This document shows, piece by piece, positions 44,920-56,791 of a stretch of 64,000 nt of DNA. The translations under genes and the position numbers were made by a program. Below the pieces are notes generated by a model. It did not search any database and was not told the origin of the DNA. It was given only the letters and a program-made list of their open reading frames with translations. The DNA is from Calocera cornea HHB12733 (taxonomy: Eukaryota; Basidiomycota; Dacrymycetes; Dacrymycetales; Dacrymycetaceae), in contig KV423929.1 of the NCBI GenBank assembly GCA_001632435.1, forward strand, positions 124,001-188,000, in the 5' to 3' direction. Position 1 is the stretch's first letter, and every line of letters starts with the position of its first letter.

Positions 44920-47454
44920 CTGTGCTCTGTGTGTGTGCGGGGTGCGGGGTGCGGGCGGGTGGGTGGGGTATGGCAGGCGCGGGGAGCGTCTGCGAGGAGG
45001 ACAATGGGGAGGAGGATGCTCACGCTGTACGACGCCGACGGGGTCAGCTCAGACAGGGGCGGGCGTGGAGGCAGGGATGTCGAGGACGGGGGCGGGCGGG
45101 GTGGGGGCTGTTGTAGGCGGTGAGGGCGGGCGTCGGGAGGCGGGGCGCGGGCAAGTTGTGTCGGGGCACAGTCACGCAGAGCGGCGTGCATTTATACGCC
45201 GCCGTGCGTCGGGGGGCGGGCGGGCGGGAGACGCCGAGCGACACCCGCCCGACGGGGACGGCGGGGCGGCATGGGGCGGCATGGGGCGGCGAGTTGACAC
45301 GTTGCGGGCGGGGCGGCCAATAGGCAGCGAGGGCGGGCAGGGCGGGCGCGGATAAGCGGGCGTCGAACCTGACTCGTTGTGTTCTTAGCCCGCGATCCCG
45401 CCGTCGTCGAGCGATAACGCGGCCAATCTGGTCTCCTGACTCGGCCGGCGCGGCGGGGCGGCGGGGCGGCGGCGGTGGGCGGTGGGCGGTGTGAACAGCA
45501 GCGAGGCAGCGCGTTCCATTCGACGATCTGCAAACCCGAGACGCGGGACCAAACGGAGGGTCCACCGACGCGGCGGCATGGGCGCGTCGGCGGGTCGGGC
45601 AGGGTCCCCCGCCCTTTGCTCCCGCTGATGCGCGGGCGGCCTCCCGACGCGTCGGGTGACAGGGCGGGCCACGCCCTGCGTGCACATGTGTGACATGTCA
45701 AAAGATGCAAATGGAAAATTGCGTTCCCGTCGTCACTCGGTCATGCGCCCCCGCCGCCCCGCCCATCCTGCCCAATGAGCAGCCCGCCGCGTCGGCCCCG
45801 CCCACCGCCCAGCAATTCAAGGCAAATTCTAGATTCAATTGCATCTCATGAACCCGAAACACCCGCCCCGCCCTAGGCGCGTTCTGTTCGCTCCCGCCAT
45901 GCCGCCCCAACGACGAGCGACGAGCACCGCGCGGCGCTGCGAGCTTGATAAGGCCCCGCGCCCCGCGCTGCGCCCGACGGCCGCCGACGCTGATGCTGAC
46001 GCACATGTGCACCGTACTGTGCTGTTCTGTTCTTCTGGACAAATCCTCGTGCCGGGCGGGAATGCGCCCTGGCGGGCTGGCGGGCGGGCGACGAGCAGCA
46101 CCCCGCCGCCGTCGACGAGCACAGCATGAAGCGTCCCATCTGCATAAGAACCCTTCAAGGCTGCAATGCACACCTTCCCTCGTTGACGACGCACCCTAAT
46201 TATTATTATTAGCTCAGAGTTCCTTGCTCGGCGCCGCCCCGCCCATCCGACAGATCGGATGAACCCTTCCTTCCTCCCGCCCACCTCCACCGTGCGACCG
46301 ACCCCCTCACCGCCCGCCGGCGCGCTCCACCCTGCTCCTAATATCCATGCGCCTGGTGCAAGTCGCGCCGAGTCATGTGGGTGTGGGCGGGCGGATGACT
46401 CCCCCCCCCCCCTCCGTCCCTCTCCTGCCCCCAATATGCCGCACTCGGGGCTGCGCTCGCTTCTCGGCCCTTTCCCAGCCCGCCCTCTTGCTATCGCTCT
46501 CTGTGTCCCTTGCTATTGCTCTCTGTCCCTCGGCAGCCTCCGGCCATCCTCGCCCCGCCCCGCCCCGTCCACCTCTGGCCGACCGGGCCCTGTGTCTTTG
46601 CCTGCCCGCTCGACACAGCGCCTGATGCCCGAAACCTCTCTAAACACCACATGAGTCAGTTCATAACCACAGCATTATACACAGCGGCTTTGCATCAGTT
46701 GGAACAGCGCCGATTGAAGATCGCCTATCGGCAAGGAACAGATGGGACTGACTGCGAACGGGTACGCTACAGTACGCGAATAAAACGGGAGAAGCACCAT
46801 ACTGACAAGCGCAGCGATGACAAAAGGAGGCGTCTCCCCTCACTGTCCGGGGGCCCCAGGATGGGAAATCGTCAGTTTTCCCACCCCGGGACTCGAACGA
46901 CGACTCCAGTAGGGCTGAAGTACGAGGCAGCCGGTTATATCGACGCTTCCCGCTCGCTGAACCAACTTCGCCAAGAGACATATCCATCGTCTCCGATGTG
47001 TATTCGTCGGATATAACAGCGGGCTCGGTCCCCGTACGTCGCTATTACCGATACCGCGTGCGGTCTCTGCGACGCGCTATTTATCCCACGCAGCAGCACG
47101 CGGCCATCTCGCCCGCCGGCCAGCACATGATGCCCTGTGCCTTTATCTAATTCAATATCAGACTAATATTCTCTTTGCACGAACGAAGCAGACGATCGAC
47201 TCTGTTCCGCGTGATCGCCATCCCCGAGAGCCGCGATACATGCGCGATGCCAGTCCATCGCTCGACCGCTGGCGCGACCCACGAGAACGAGTCAGCCGCT
47301 GGGGTTGGAGACGTACCATGCGGTCGTTATGCTTCTATTGATGGAAGAGCGAGTGAGTCGGGAAGCGTCGGCGTCGGTGACAGCCACCGTACTCTCCTCG
47401 ACCGTATCGACCGCTGCGTGAGGAGCGCCTGAACTGACCCACACCTGCACAAGG
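44920..47454. other. Long GC-rich divergent intergenic region
   Basis: About 2.5 kb between the bZIP start (minus) and an ABCC start (plus). From 44,900 to 46,600 it is very GC-rich with runs of CGGGCGGG and GGCGGGGCGG, so many long but meaningless open frames appear on both strands. An AT-repeat (TTATTATTATTA) lies at 46200-46211, a C-run near 46399, and a TGAGTCA at 46652-46658. The part from about 46810 is the right arm of the inverted repeat. Confidence 0.5.
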
Positions 47455-50400
47455 ATGTCCCAGCTAGACACGCTCGAGGACTTCCTCGCACAACTCTTTC
47501 AGTCTGGTGTCCCGACCAGCACGAATGCCGCTTGCTCATCCACGGCCATCGCGCTCGATTCCCGCCTCATCCCCGCATACGCCTCGATCGTCTCCCTCCT
47601 CCTGCTCATCATCGCCGCGTCCCAGGCGCGTGTCAAGCCTCGATCGGTGCCGGTTACGCTCTCCGCACCCGTCAGGGAGCCGCGGCTCAAGCGAGCGTTC
47701 GACTTTGTCGAAGCGAGGGGCGGTTGGGTCATATATGCGTTCAACTCGACGAGAGTGTTGGGAGCCGGCGCGCTCGTCGGCCTGTCCATCGCCGCGGTGG
47801 TGCTGAGCGGCCAGCCGAGAGAGGAGGTTGTTGGAGGGACGGCGCAGATCCCGCTGGGTGGAGGGCAGGAATGGGACTGGACGTGGGAATGTACTGGGAA
47901 GGCTGAGGTCGCGATTCTGATTGCTCATGTGAGTCCCCTTATAAACGAGTAGACGAGCCGCTGCTGACACTTGATAGATATATGCTACTCTTCTCTCTAT
48001 CCTGGCACTCGTGCTGAAAGGTCGCTTTCGCTCCTCTTGCTCCTTCCATGCATCGTGGATCTTCTTCATCCAGTTCCTCATTTTTGTGTGGCGCAACATC
48101 CTGCCTCTCACCACTTTCACCGGTGTCCCAGCGGACGGCACACTTCCATGGCTTCTCTGGACGCGCGGCTCGTTCGTCACCCTCGTCGGCGTCGCACTTC
48201 CCGCGTTCATGCCTCGGTTGTATATCCCGTACGACCCAGCCAACCCGGCACCGAACCCCGCCCCCGAACAGACCGCATCCATCTTCAGCTTCCTGTTCTT
48301 CTTCTTCCTCGAGCCGATCATCTTCGCCGCATGGCGTATCCCACAGCTGCCTTACGATGAGCTTCCCCCTTTACCCGATTCCGACTGGAGCGACAATCTC
48401 CGAGCGCGGGCGATGGACGCTCTTGACCCGGTGCGTCGGCGCGCCATGGGCAAGAAGCAGCGACATCTCTTCTGGGGACTCATGGACGTCTTCCGTTGGG
48501 ATTACACGAAAATGTCCTGTTACCTCCTTATTCAGTGCCTGTGCCGCTCCCTAGGCCCCATCGGGATCAACCGCCTGCTTACATTCATGGAGCACCATGG
48601 GACCGACGCGACGATTCGCCCATGGGTGTGGATCCTGTTCATCTTCCTCGGCCCTACACTCAAGTCACTCATCTTCAACATGTATATCTTTACCAGCACG
48701 CAGATGATGGTACAGGCGGAGAGCATACTCACTCAAGTCATCTTTGAGCATGCGCTCCGGGTACGCCTGACCGACGACGCCATGATCTCCGCTTCGCCCG
48801 CGCCAGCATCGGGAACGGCGACAGCCACACGATCTGACGAACAGTCGACAAGTACGCCGGGCACCTTGCGGGCAGAAACTCCGACACTAGTTGGGACGAA
48901 CACTTCTGGTGGAGGGAAGGCAACAACTGCATCCACAGCCCCCTCCAGCCCGGACGACGACAAGGGCAAGAATAGGAGTCCTGGCGCGGCCTCGACGAAC
49001 AAGGCAATGCATCTGTCCGCCAAGATCAATAACCTGTTTGGCACGGACATCGGAAACCTGATTGATGGACGCAACTTCCTGATGCTCCTCATTGACATAC
49101 CAGTGGAGGCCGTCCTCTGCGTTTGCTTTCTCTGGATCATCCTCTCCTGGGCTGCCATAATTGGCATCATATTCATGATGATTACCCTCCCGCTGCCGGG
49201 CATGATTACCAGCAGGATCCAAGCGGTCCAGAGGAAGCTGATGCAGAAAACTGACTTGCGAGTCCAGGCCATCACGGAATGTGCGTTCCGTAAATGCGGA
49301 ACGCAGTGATCATCATGTTGACTTGCCTTGCACAGCGCTGAGTGTGATCCGGATGATCAAGATGTTTGGCTGGGAGGGGCTCGTGAAGAGCCAGGTGCGT
49401 GCCGTGCGGACCGAAGAGTTGCACTACATCCGCCAGCGGAAATTGCTGCGCATGTGGATGGATCTCCTCACGTAAGAGCGTACCGTCTGGCTCCACCGGC
49501 GTTCATTCATCCTTTTACAGAGGATTGCTGCAGATGGCCACAATGATCATTGCCTTCGCAGTCTACGTAAGCTGTTCTCGGGCACATTGAAGGATTCAGC
49601 CTCTGACAGTTTCAACTAGACACTTGTTCTCAAACAAGAGCTAGATGGTGTGTTTCTACCACGTATGTGCGGAGTTTTCCATTGACTGAGGAACCAGCGG
49701 CGCGCGTGTTTTCAAGCATCCCCGTCTTCTCCATTCTTCGGCGCGACATGAGCGGTGTTATGAGGTGGATAACGAACATCATCCAGGGTAAGGCAAACAG
49801 TCTCTTAATCCTGCATTTGCTGACTGGCTGTTAGCCAAGGTATCCCTCGACCGTGTCAGTGATTTTTTGCATTCCGTAAGGCTGCCGTTCCGTTCGCGTC
49901 TCTGCTCTTCTCACCTTGTTGCTCAGAGCCACCTCTTGGACAAGTACCATCGAACACCGGTGCAAGATGCTATAGTGACGCCTCTGGCTGCAGAGAGCGA
50001 CACTGTCGGATTCCACAATGCCACTTTTACCTGGTCCGACCCTAACAGTGACGGATTCCAGCCTGGGCAACGACATTTCCGTCTGCACATCGAAGACTTG
50101 ACCTTCAAGAACGGCAAGATCAATATCATCGTTGGGTATGAAACTCCTTAAACGAGTTCTAAATCCTGGTAGCTCACCAGCAGCAGACCGACTGGGTGCG
50201 GCAAAACGTCTATTTTGATGGCCCTGCTGGGAGAGATGCACTTCCAAGCAGAAGGGATCGATTCCTGGTTCAGTCTCCCCCGTGTCCGCGGTATTGCATA
50301 CGCCGCCCAGGAGTCCTGGATTCAGAACGACACGATCAGGGTGAGAATGTCCTGTCCATGTTATATCCGACTCAAGCCTTATGTTACTCAGTCCAATATC

Positions 50401-53400
50401 CTATTTGGAAGCCCGTTCGACGAGGTTCGGTATCAAAAAGGCAAGTTTGGTGTTGGTGCCATAGTCCGTCTGGCTAACTAAGACGTCCAGTACTCTATCA
50501 ATGCGGTCTTGTACCTGACCTGGCAATGTTCACCGCCGGCGATTTGACTGAGGTATGCTTTATGGAATCCATTGCAGTTAACTCTTATTTGGATGCTGCA
50601 GGTTGGAGAACGAGGTCTCACCCTTTCTGGCGGTCAGAAGGTGAGTTAGTCCGATTTATTAGCGGAGCTTCTCACATGAGCCCCNNNNNNNNNNNNNNNN
50701 NNNNNNNNNNNNNNNNNNNNNNNNNNNNNNNNNNNNNNNNNNNNNNNNNNNNNNNNNNNNNNNNNNNNNNNNNNNNNNNNNNNNCCCGCCGAGATTCTAC
50801 TACTGGACGACGTCGTTTCGGCTCTTGATGTGCACACCGCTCGCTGGGTTGTCGAGAAGTGTTTGCAAGGCGACCTCATCAAAGACCGGACTGTAGTTCT
50901 TGTGGTGAGGCGACCAAGATGTTGAGACACAGATCAGAAGACTAATGCCCAATCAGACCCACGCCGTTGCCCTAGTCGCTCCCATTGCAAGCAATGTCAT
51001 ATCACTTAGCCCCCAGGGCCGTCTCATCAGCCAGGGGCCTTTGAGCAAAGCTCTTTTGTCTGATCCCTCCCTGGAGGAAGAGCTGGAGGAGAGCAAGCAA
51101 GTCTTGCACATCGTCGGACCCACTTCAGGTCGTCCAAGTGTGACACAGAATAAGAGCATGGAGGGAAAGCTAGTCATGAAGGAAGAGATGGCTGAGGGGA
51201 GAATGAAGTGGGCATCGAGTAAGAGGCGCATTCTAGATCACGACGTCACGCTGATATCACATGTATAGTCAAGCTATTCATCGATGTCTTTGGGGGCCCG
51301 ATGTATTGGATGTGGCTGATGCTTGGGTTTGCTATCTGTATGGCATTGAATATTGGGTACTGTTCGGCACAAGCCTGCTTGATAAGTCGCTGATATGTAT
51401 CTCGCGTAGAGGCACATGGTGGCTTGGTTATTGGGCGCAAGCATACGAAGTGCAGCCAGATGGCGGAGTAAACGTGCTTTAGTGAGTGAGCTATCTCCTG
51501 ATAATTTCCAGATGCTCATGCTATTCTGTAGTTACCTCTTCGTTTTCGTCGGCATTACCATCCTCCAAGAACTCGTGGGCCTGCTGGTCCAAGTCATTCA
51601 CACCCTTGTTAGTGTTCGGGCTTGTCGTCGTATTCATGATGCTCTGTGTGAGAGCGTACTACGGTCGACCCTTCGTTGGATCGATAGTACCCCGGTGGGC
51701 AGGATAGTGTCGAGATTCACACAAGTAAGAAGTTTGTATCCCTTTCTCACCTCTCTACCATGAATTCTTCTAGGATATTCGGGAGATTGATGGCAATCTG
51801 ACTCCTGGGATACTATACTTCTTGAAAATAACAAGTATGTAACGTCCTTTGATACCTCGCGTTATGATCTGACATGCCTGCAGTATCTATGATGATGGAA
51901 TTTGTTGTTGTGATGGTCGTGTCTCCCGTTTTCAGCATACCGGGCGCTTTCATCGTGATTGCTGGCCTAGTGCTTGGCCAAATCTACATCGCAGCGCAGA
52001 TGTGTGTGAAAGTACGCAAGTGGACCAGATCCCTAGTTCTGTGGCGTTCACCGTTTCACGTTGATACATTTGTCTTCAGCGGTTACGATCAAACTGGCGG
52101 TCACCTTTGTACAATCACTTCGCCGCTGCCATCACTGGCCTGAGTGCGTCAGCCTCACGTCCCCATGTGGTGTTTGTCTTAACAACGAACTTAGTTTCGG
52201 TTCGCGCTTATGCCGCTGAGGACAACTTCAAGACTGAGCTGCGTAAACGCGCGGATGCGTATTCTCGTCCCTCGAGGACCTTTTACAACTTGAACCGGTT
52301 GGTGCACTTCTTTGCCGTCTGACTCGCGATTTGATTCTTCTTGTCAGATGGATATCTACGCGTGCTGATCTCCTCGGCGCGTTGTTCTCTGCTGGACTCG
52401 CCACATACTTAGTGTACGCGAGGCGCGGCATCGGAGCAAGCACAATTGGAGTGCGTCCTGATTTAATCTCCGCTGCAGTTACACTCACACTGTTACTTCA
52501 GTTTAGTGTACACGCGTCTACCCGAGCGTTGACTACATATGAGGCTGACACGCCTGCTATGTAGCTTAATATGGCCATTGATTTCTCTTCGAGGATTCTA
52601 GACTGGGTCAGGACCGGCAACGACTTGGAGGTCTCTCTCAATAGGTATCTAGCAAAGGTCTCCTTCAGGCGCCAATGACGGACTTCAATTTAGTGTTGAG
52701 CGGATAAGAGATTATCTTACGATCGATCATGAGCCCGAAGCATCCGAGGGTGGGAATCCTCCCGCTTATTGGCCGGCTTCTGGCGCCATCAAGGTGGAGA
52801 GCCTGTTCGCTAAGTGCGTCCTACTACAGGTGGTAACACGAGGACTGATCTATCTCCAGATACTCCGAGGATGGCCCTTTCGTTTTGAGGAACATCACGT
52901 TTGATATTAAGTCGGGCGAACGGGTCGGCATTGGTGTGTGACCTTGTGGGTCTTCAAGTAAATAGAGACTGACCTCGGCGCAACCAGTGGGACGGACTGG
53001 CAGTGGAAAAAGCTCATTGGCGTTATCTCTGTTGCGGCTCATCCCTGTAGAGGGCAAGGTCTATCTCGACGGACGATTGACCGACGAGTTGAACTTGGAC
53101 GCGCTTCGCAATAATGTTGCCATCATTCCCCAGGATCCAACCTTACTATCGGGAACCCTGCGCTTCAATCTTGACCCGTTTTCTCAACATGATGATGCGC
53201 ACCTATACGATGCACTCCGAGCGACTGGTCTGATCACAGATTCGGGAGGGTCAGATGGTACTAATCTTAGTCTGGATAGTACCGTGGCGAACGCTGGCAG
53301 CAACTTTTCTGTTGGCCAAAGACAATTGATTGCCCTTGCACGTGCAGTACTGCGCGGCACACGTGTCCTCATCTTGGACGAAGCCACCGCATCCGTCGAC

Positions 53401-53727
53401 GCCGAGACAGACTCGATCATCCAGAGTTCGATTCGCGCAGAACTGCAGAATGTCACACTGATCACCATTGCCCACCGCTTGCTTACGATCATGGATTACG
53501 ACAAGACAATGGGTAGGGATCTATTACTCCTGAACGTAGTTGAATTTCTGACCACACTTAAATCTCTAGTGTTGGATGCGGGGAAGCTCGTTGAGTTCGG
53601 CACGCCGTTATCGCTTCTTCAGAATGAGAAGAGTTACTTCCGCTCGTTGGTGGAAGAGAGCGGCGATAAAGAGAAGCTGATGCACGTGGCCGAGAAGGGG
53701 CGAACACATTCAAGTGACGTCAAGTGA
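47455..53727 (+). CDS. ABCC (MRP-type) ABC transporter, right arm of the inverted pair
   Basis: A full-length multi-exon gene starting [20 protein letters not shown] (47455; exon 1 to 47928) and ending [15 protein letters not shown]0, TMD1 (Ser/Thr-rich insert between [12 protein letters not shown] and [18 protein letters not shown]), NBD1 (TGCGKTS after a split first Gly codon, [17 protein letters not shown]), TMD2 and NBD2 ([34 protein letters not shown]) are present. A 100-N gap (50685-50784) removes the intron end and the start of the [11 protein letters not shown] exon of NBD1. The flanks match the left-arm copy, so the gap is technical. NBD2 here reads DYDKTM where the paralogs have DYDKIM. 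The role is as for the other ABCC pumps; it is probably a working gene. Confidence 0.9.
50685..50784. other. Assembly gap (100 N)
   Basis: Exactly 100 Ns inside NBD1 of the ABCC gene. Comparison with the left-arm copy suggests only about 35-40 bases are really missing. Confidence 0.95.
52502..52507 (+). other. 6-nt microexon (TTTAGT, Phe-Ser) of the 47455 ABCC gene
   Basis: It lies between acceptor TTACTTCAG and donor GTACAC; the next exon follows TATGTAG with CTTAATATGGCCATTGAT. Confidence 0.75.
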
Positions 53728-53974
53728 GAGAGGACAAGGCAAGTAAGTGGAGATAGCACAGCTTACTGCATGTTTGTCCAGTTATGGTAGTGGCTCGACC
53801 AGTGGACAGGCTGCCTGCTCATCCTGCATGCCAAATACGCAATCTATGCCGTGACTTTGAGGGACTGAACGAGGACGAGTAAGGTGCCGAGAGACGACTA
53901 GGGACTGAAAAAACGCCACAGTTACAATTTCATAGAGAAGGCCAGATATCGCCAGTCGACGAGGCTCTGGCCCA
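53728..53974. other. 3' flank of the ABCC gene
   Basis: Short spacer with no recognised feature; similarity to the left arm ends at the stop codon. Confidence 0.4.
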
Positions 53975-54514
53975 GTGTGGCACATAAGTCCATCGAATAT
54001 GTTATGGGTGCACCGAAATTACGGAGATGTGTCATTCATTGTCAGGGACCGAGTCGTGCTCGTCGTGGTCTATGCGACGCGCGGCTCATCCCCGCGGCTG
54101 CATCCTGTCAAGTCTAGAAAGCCTGCAACATATCTCCGAGATATGTCTTATCATACGATCTACCGCTCTGTCAAGGAGGGACCGGCTGGAGTCGATTCGG
54201 GATGGGCGCGCCTTCAGGTGGAGATGATCATGCCGAATACAGGGGATAGCACCGCCGGTGTGAATGAGGAGAAGTCGATCAGCATGTTCCAGTGCCGAAT
54301 CAACGAGCTAACACTCGATGACTCGGACTTCAAGAGCTTATCCCGTCTCCCTTTGCTCGGGCTCTGCGAGGTATTGCACTACAAGTACGATGTCGACAAC
54401 GCAGCGTCCCGTTATGTATTCTACGTCGAGGAATGGCAAAAGGCATGTCTCACCCTCATGGCGGATCTGAAGCACGCCAATTTGATCGTTATGCGTCTCA
54501 GAGCCAGTTCCTGA
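53975..54514 (+). CDS. Hypothetical protein, possibly a gene fragment
   Basis: An open frame of 179 aa with a protein-like composition. Segments include MSYHTIYRSVKEGPAGVDSG, WARLQVEMIMPNTG and LLGLCEVLHYKYDVDNAASR followed by YVFYVEEWQKACLTLM. No signal peptide, membrane helix or known domain is seen. The N-terminal part (residues 1-55) is less convincing, so the true start could be the Met of MSYHTIY or lie in an earlier exon. It could be one exon of a decayed gene, because the following sequence (54515-54830) contains only short frames. No function is proposed. Confidence 0.35.
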   Translation: MWHISPSNMLWVHRNYGDVSFIVRDRVVLVVVYATRGSSPRLHPVKSRKPATYLRDMSYHTIYRSVKEGPAGVDSGWARLQVEMIMPNTGDSTAGVNEEKSISMFQCRINELTLDDSDFKSLSRLPLLGLCEVLHYKYDVDNAASRYVFYVEEWQKACLTLMADLKHANLIVMRLRASS

Positions 54515-55455
54515 ACATGCTTCGAAAGACAGATGTGAATAGAGACGTGTGAGTGTGTTCAGCTCGTAACGGCGGATCAGATTATATATGGGCAACAGCT
54601 GGATAGCCCGCGACTCCATCTTCCGTCACATGGGTCAGCAGATGAAGCTCATACCGAAGGTTATCTGTTTCGGCGATCAATCAAGATCAGCTGTCCTAAC
54701 ATACATTGGTCCAGCTGGCGCACGCGGAGATATCGGACATCGTCAGAGACGGACAGCGCTTTGCGCTGGTACACGACAAGTGGAATGGTACTTGTGCTCC
54801 AGCATGACCGGTCCGACTCAAGGCTGATGTTGCGCAGAGAAGAAGCCGCTGTTGGTACCCTATGAGACTGTGCTATCGCTGTTGACCCCGCCGCAAAGTG
54901 AGGTGGTGCACAATGAGAGGGGACCGCGCTGACTCGAATCTCCATCGAGACCGGCCAATTACATGATCCTGAAACAAGAAGATTGTCGGCATTGCAACAA
55001 CCTCAATATTGTGCAATCCTGTTAGTTTATACAATGACCGCCGCACAGACAATACGATGTGTCGAGCGCTCATAGCGTGACAGCGAGTTACAATAATAGT
55101 AGTGCACCCGCATGAGTAGCTTCGCTCCCAACTGAGCCAAATCGGGAGCTCTTCAACTGGTGTATCCTCCCTCCACATGTGTACCATATGCCATGTCTTT
55201 TGTGATCGTCCGCCAGGAGTGGATGCGGTCGTCATCGAGTTTTATTATGCGCACAGTCACAGTCATGGAGTTGGGAAGTGAGACAATTGAAGCGCGCCGT
55301 ACGGGCGACGCGTCCTTGACAACTGCTCTTCCTCAACACACCGCGATGCCATCTCCCACCCGTCTTTGTCTTCCCTCAGCACTCACCACCTAAATGCAAT
55401 ACTATGCACGTCGTGGCAAGTCAGTACTCTCCCAGCACTCTCCTAACCCACCACG
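54515..55455. other. Intergenic, nothing recognised
   Basis: About 940 bp with small overlapping open frames. The last part is the likely promoter of the gene at 55456. Confidence 0.4.
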
Positions 55456-56791
55456 ATGGCTGACTTCCACCGTGTCCTACGCCAGACGCCCCTCCCTTAC
55501 CCAGAAGCCCAACTCCAACAGCACCCACCCGAAGGCTGCACCCGGCTAGGCATCGAGCTGCAAATCGACGCTCAGGACTGCGATGCGTTCATAGAGCAGC
55601 ACGATGTGAGCCTGGTGCGCGAGCAGGTCATCGAGTGTCTGCGCGAGCGCGGGGTAGCCCACCTCGTGCGGGGCGGGCCGCACGAGACATTGGTGTATCG
55701 ATATGATGTGGACCGGGTTGCGGTGCGGGCGGCGGTGGATGTGCTCGAGCGGGATGTGGTGCGTCTTATCTGCGTGTCGGACTGTAGTACTGGGTGCTGA
55801 TGAAGCCGCAGGAGGACTTCCACATCGTGGTCAATCGGAGCTATCCTACGCTGTACGTCCGCACACTGGTCTGCGCTACAACCTTATTGACTGGGCGGCA
55901 GGCTCTTCCTTCACAACTCGATCTTTACGGAGCCCGAAGACGGATATCTACTGAGGAAAGAGCTGGTACGTAACCCGCTGGTTCGTACTCGCCTCGATGA
56001 CCGACGTCGTCACAGGGCACATTACGCGGCACTTTGGACGGTGGACTAGACAAAGTCACGCAAGCGGACGACATCTGCACACTGGTGTGCGAAGCTTGTG
56101 CGCTTCTTTCGTTCCCATCCCCCTCGGTCAACGTCTGATATGCTTCCACATAGATCTGGCATACCTCCGCCTGCCCCGAGCAGCCGTTTGCGAAGCTCTG
56201 ATTCCCCAACTGAGGGGGGTGCCGATTCCGGTTAGTGCACATGCGAGACTGCCCTCTCCGGTGATTCCGGACGATTCCGCCCCGGAAGAGGTTCAAGACG
56301 ATGGCGTGTCATACGAGGCTGGGAGCGAGCGGAAGCGCCGGCCGAGTCCTCGTCTGGTGGAGCGGGCCGAGCCGGTATGCCGCTGCCGCTGGCCGCATTT
56401 GAGGAACGTATATGCTGATGAATGAGAAATGCAGAGCAAGCGCGGCGCCAAGCGCAAGTCGCCGTATACGAACCGCGAGCATTTGTCGTACAAGAAGATC
56501 AAGACGGAGCGCGGGACCCGGGTGTCGCTCAACTACGGCCTGTGGGAGCGCCCCACCGCCGATGGGTCGCAGCCAGCAGCGAGGCGCACGAGCCTAGTGG
56601 AAGCGCTGCTCAAGACGCTGCTGCCTGAGGGGCTTAGTCTCCCATCACCCACGCCAGAGGCCGGGAAGCCTGCGCCGGCGGAGCACAGCCAGGACACAGT
56701 CGGGACGGTCCTTGGGACGAGGGCTGCGAGCTTCGGCGTGGGCGCTGCGATCACCTGGGGTGCGCTGAGTGCGTTGCAGCTGTTGCGTTAG
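55456..56791 (+). CDS. Unrecognised protein with predicted C-terminal membrane anchor
   Basis: A six-exon gene predicted to encode 355 aa. Exons by splice signals and frame: 55456-55758, 55812-55852, 55902-55965, 56016-56097, 56154-56374 and 56435-56791; every junction keeps the frame. The N-terminus (MADFHRVLRQTPLPYPEAQL) is followed by an alpha/beta-looking region with EDFHIVVNRSYPTLLFLHNS and IFTEPEDGYLLRKELGTLRG. The middle is acidic, then strongly basic (GSERKRRPSPR; SKRGAKRKSPYTN), resembling a nuclear-localisation or nucleic-acid-binding segment. The last 25 residues (ASFGVGAAITWGALSALQLL) are hydrophobic and could be a tail anchor. I do not recognise the family. Exon choice at the small exons is inference, so some residues may be wrong. 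Confidence 0.6.

Larger units (their letters stand above)
46810..53727 (+). repeat. Right arm of a large inverted duplication
   Basis: Reverse-orientation match of 32766-39640, covering about 640 bp of upstream sequence and the whole ABCC gene. The loop between the arms is about 7.2 kb. Confidence 0.8.

Noticed and set aside
45044..46654. Many open frames longer than 100 codons on both strands
   Set aside because: The region is made of CGGGCGGG-type repeats in which stop codons are rare; translations are Arg/Pro/Ala-rich with no domains.
46889..46973. A-box (TGGCGAAGTTGG) and B-box (GTTCGAGTCC) words on the minus strand, with the A-box also at 39459-39470, suggesting a tRNA or tRNA-derived SINE
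   Set aside because: The words match pol III promoter consensus and lie 85 bp apart, but neither a D-stem, a T-stem nor a 7-bp acceptor stem can be paired. The copy in the other arm has lost the B-box. At best it is a decayed relic.
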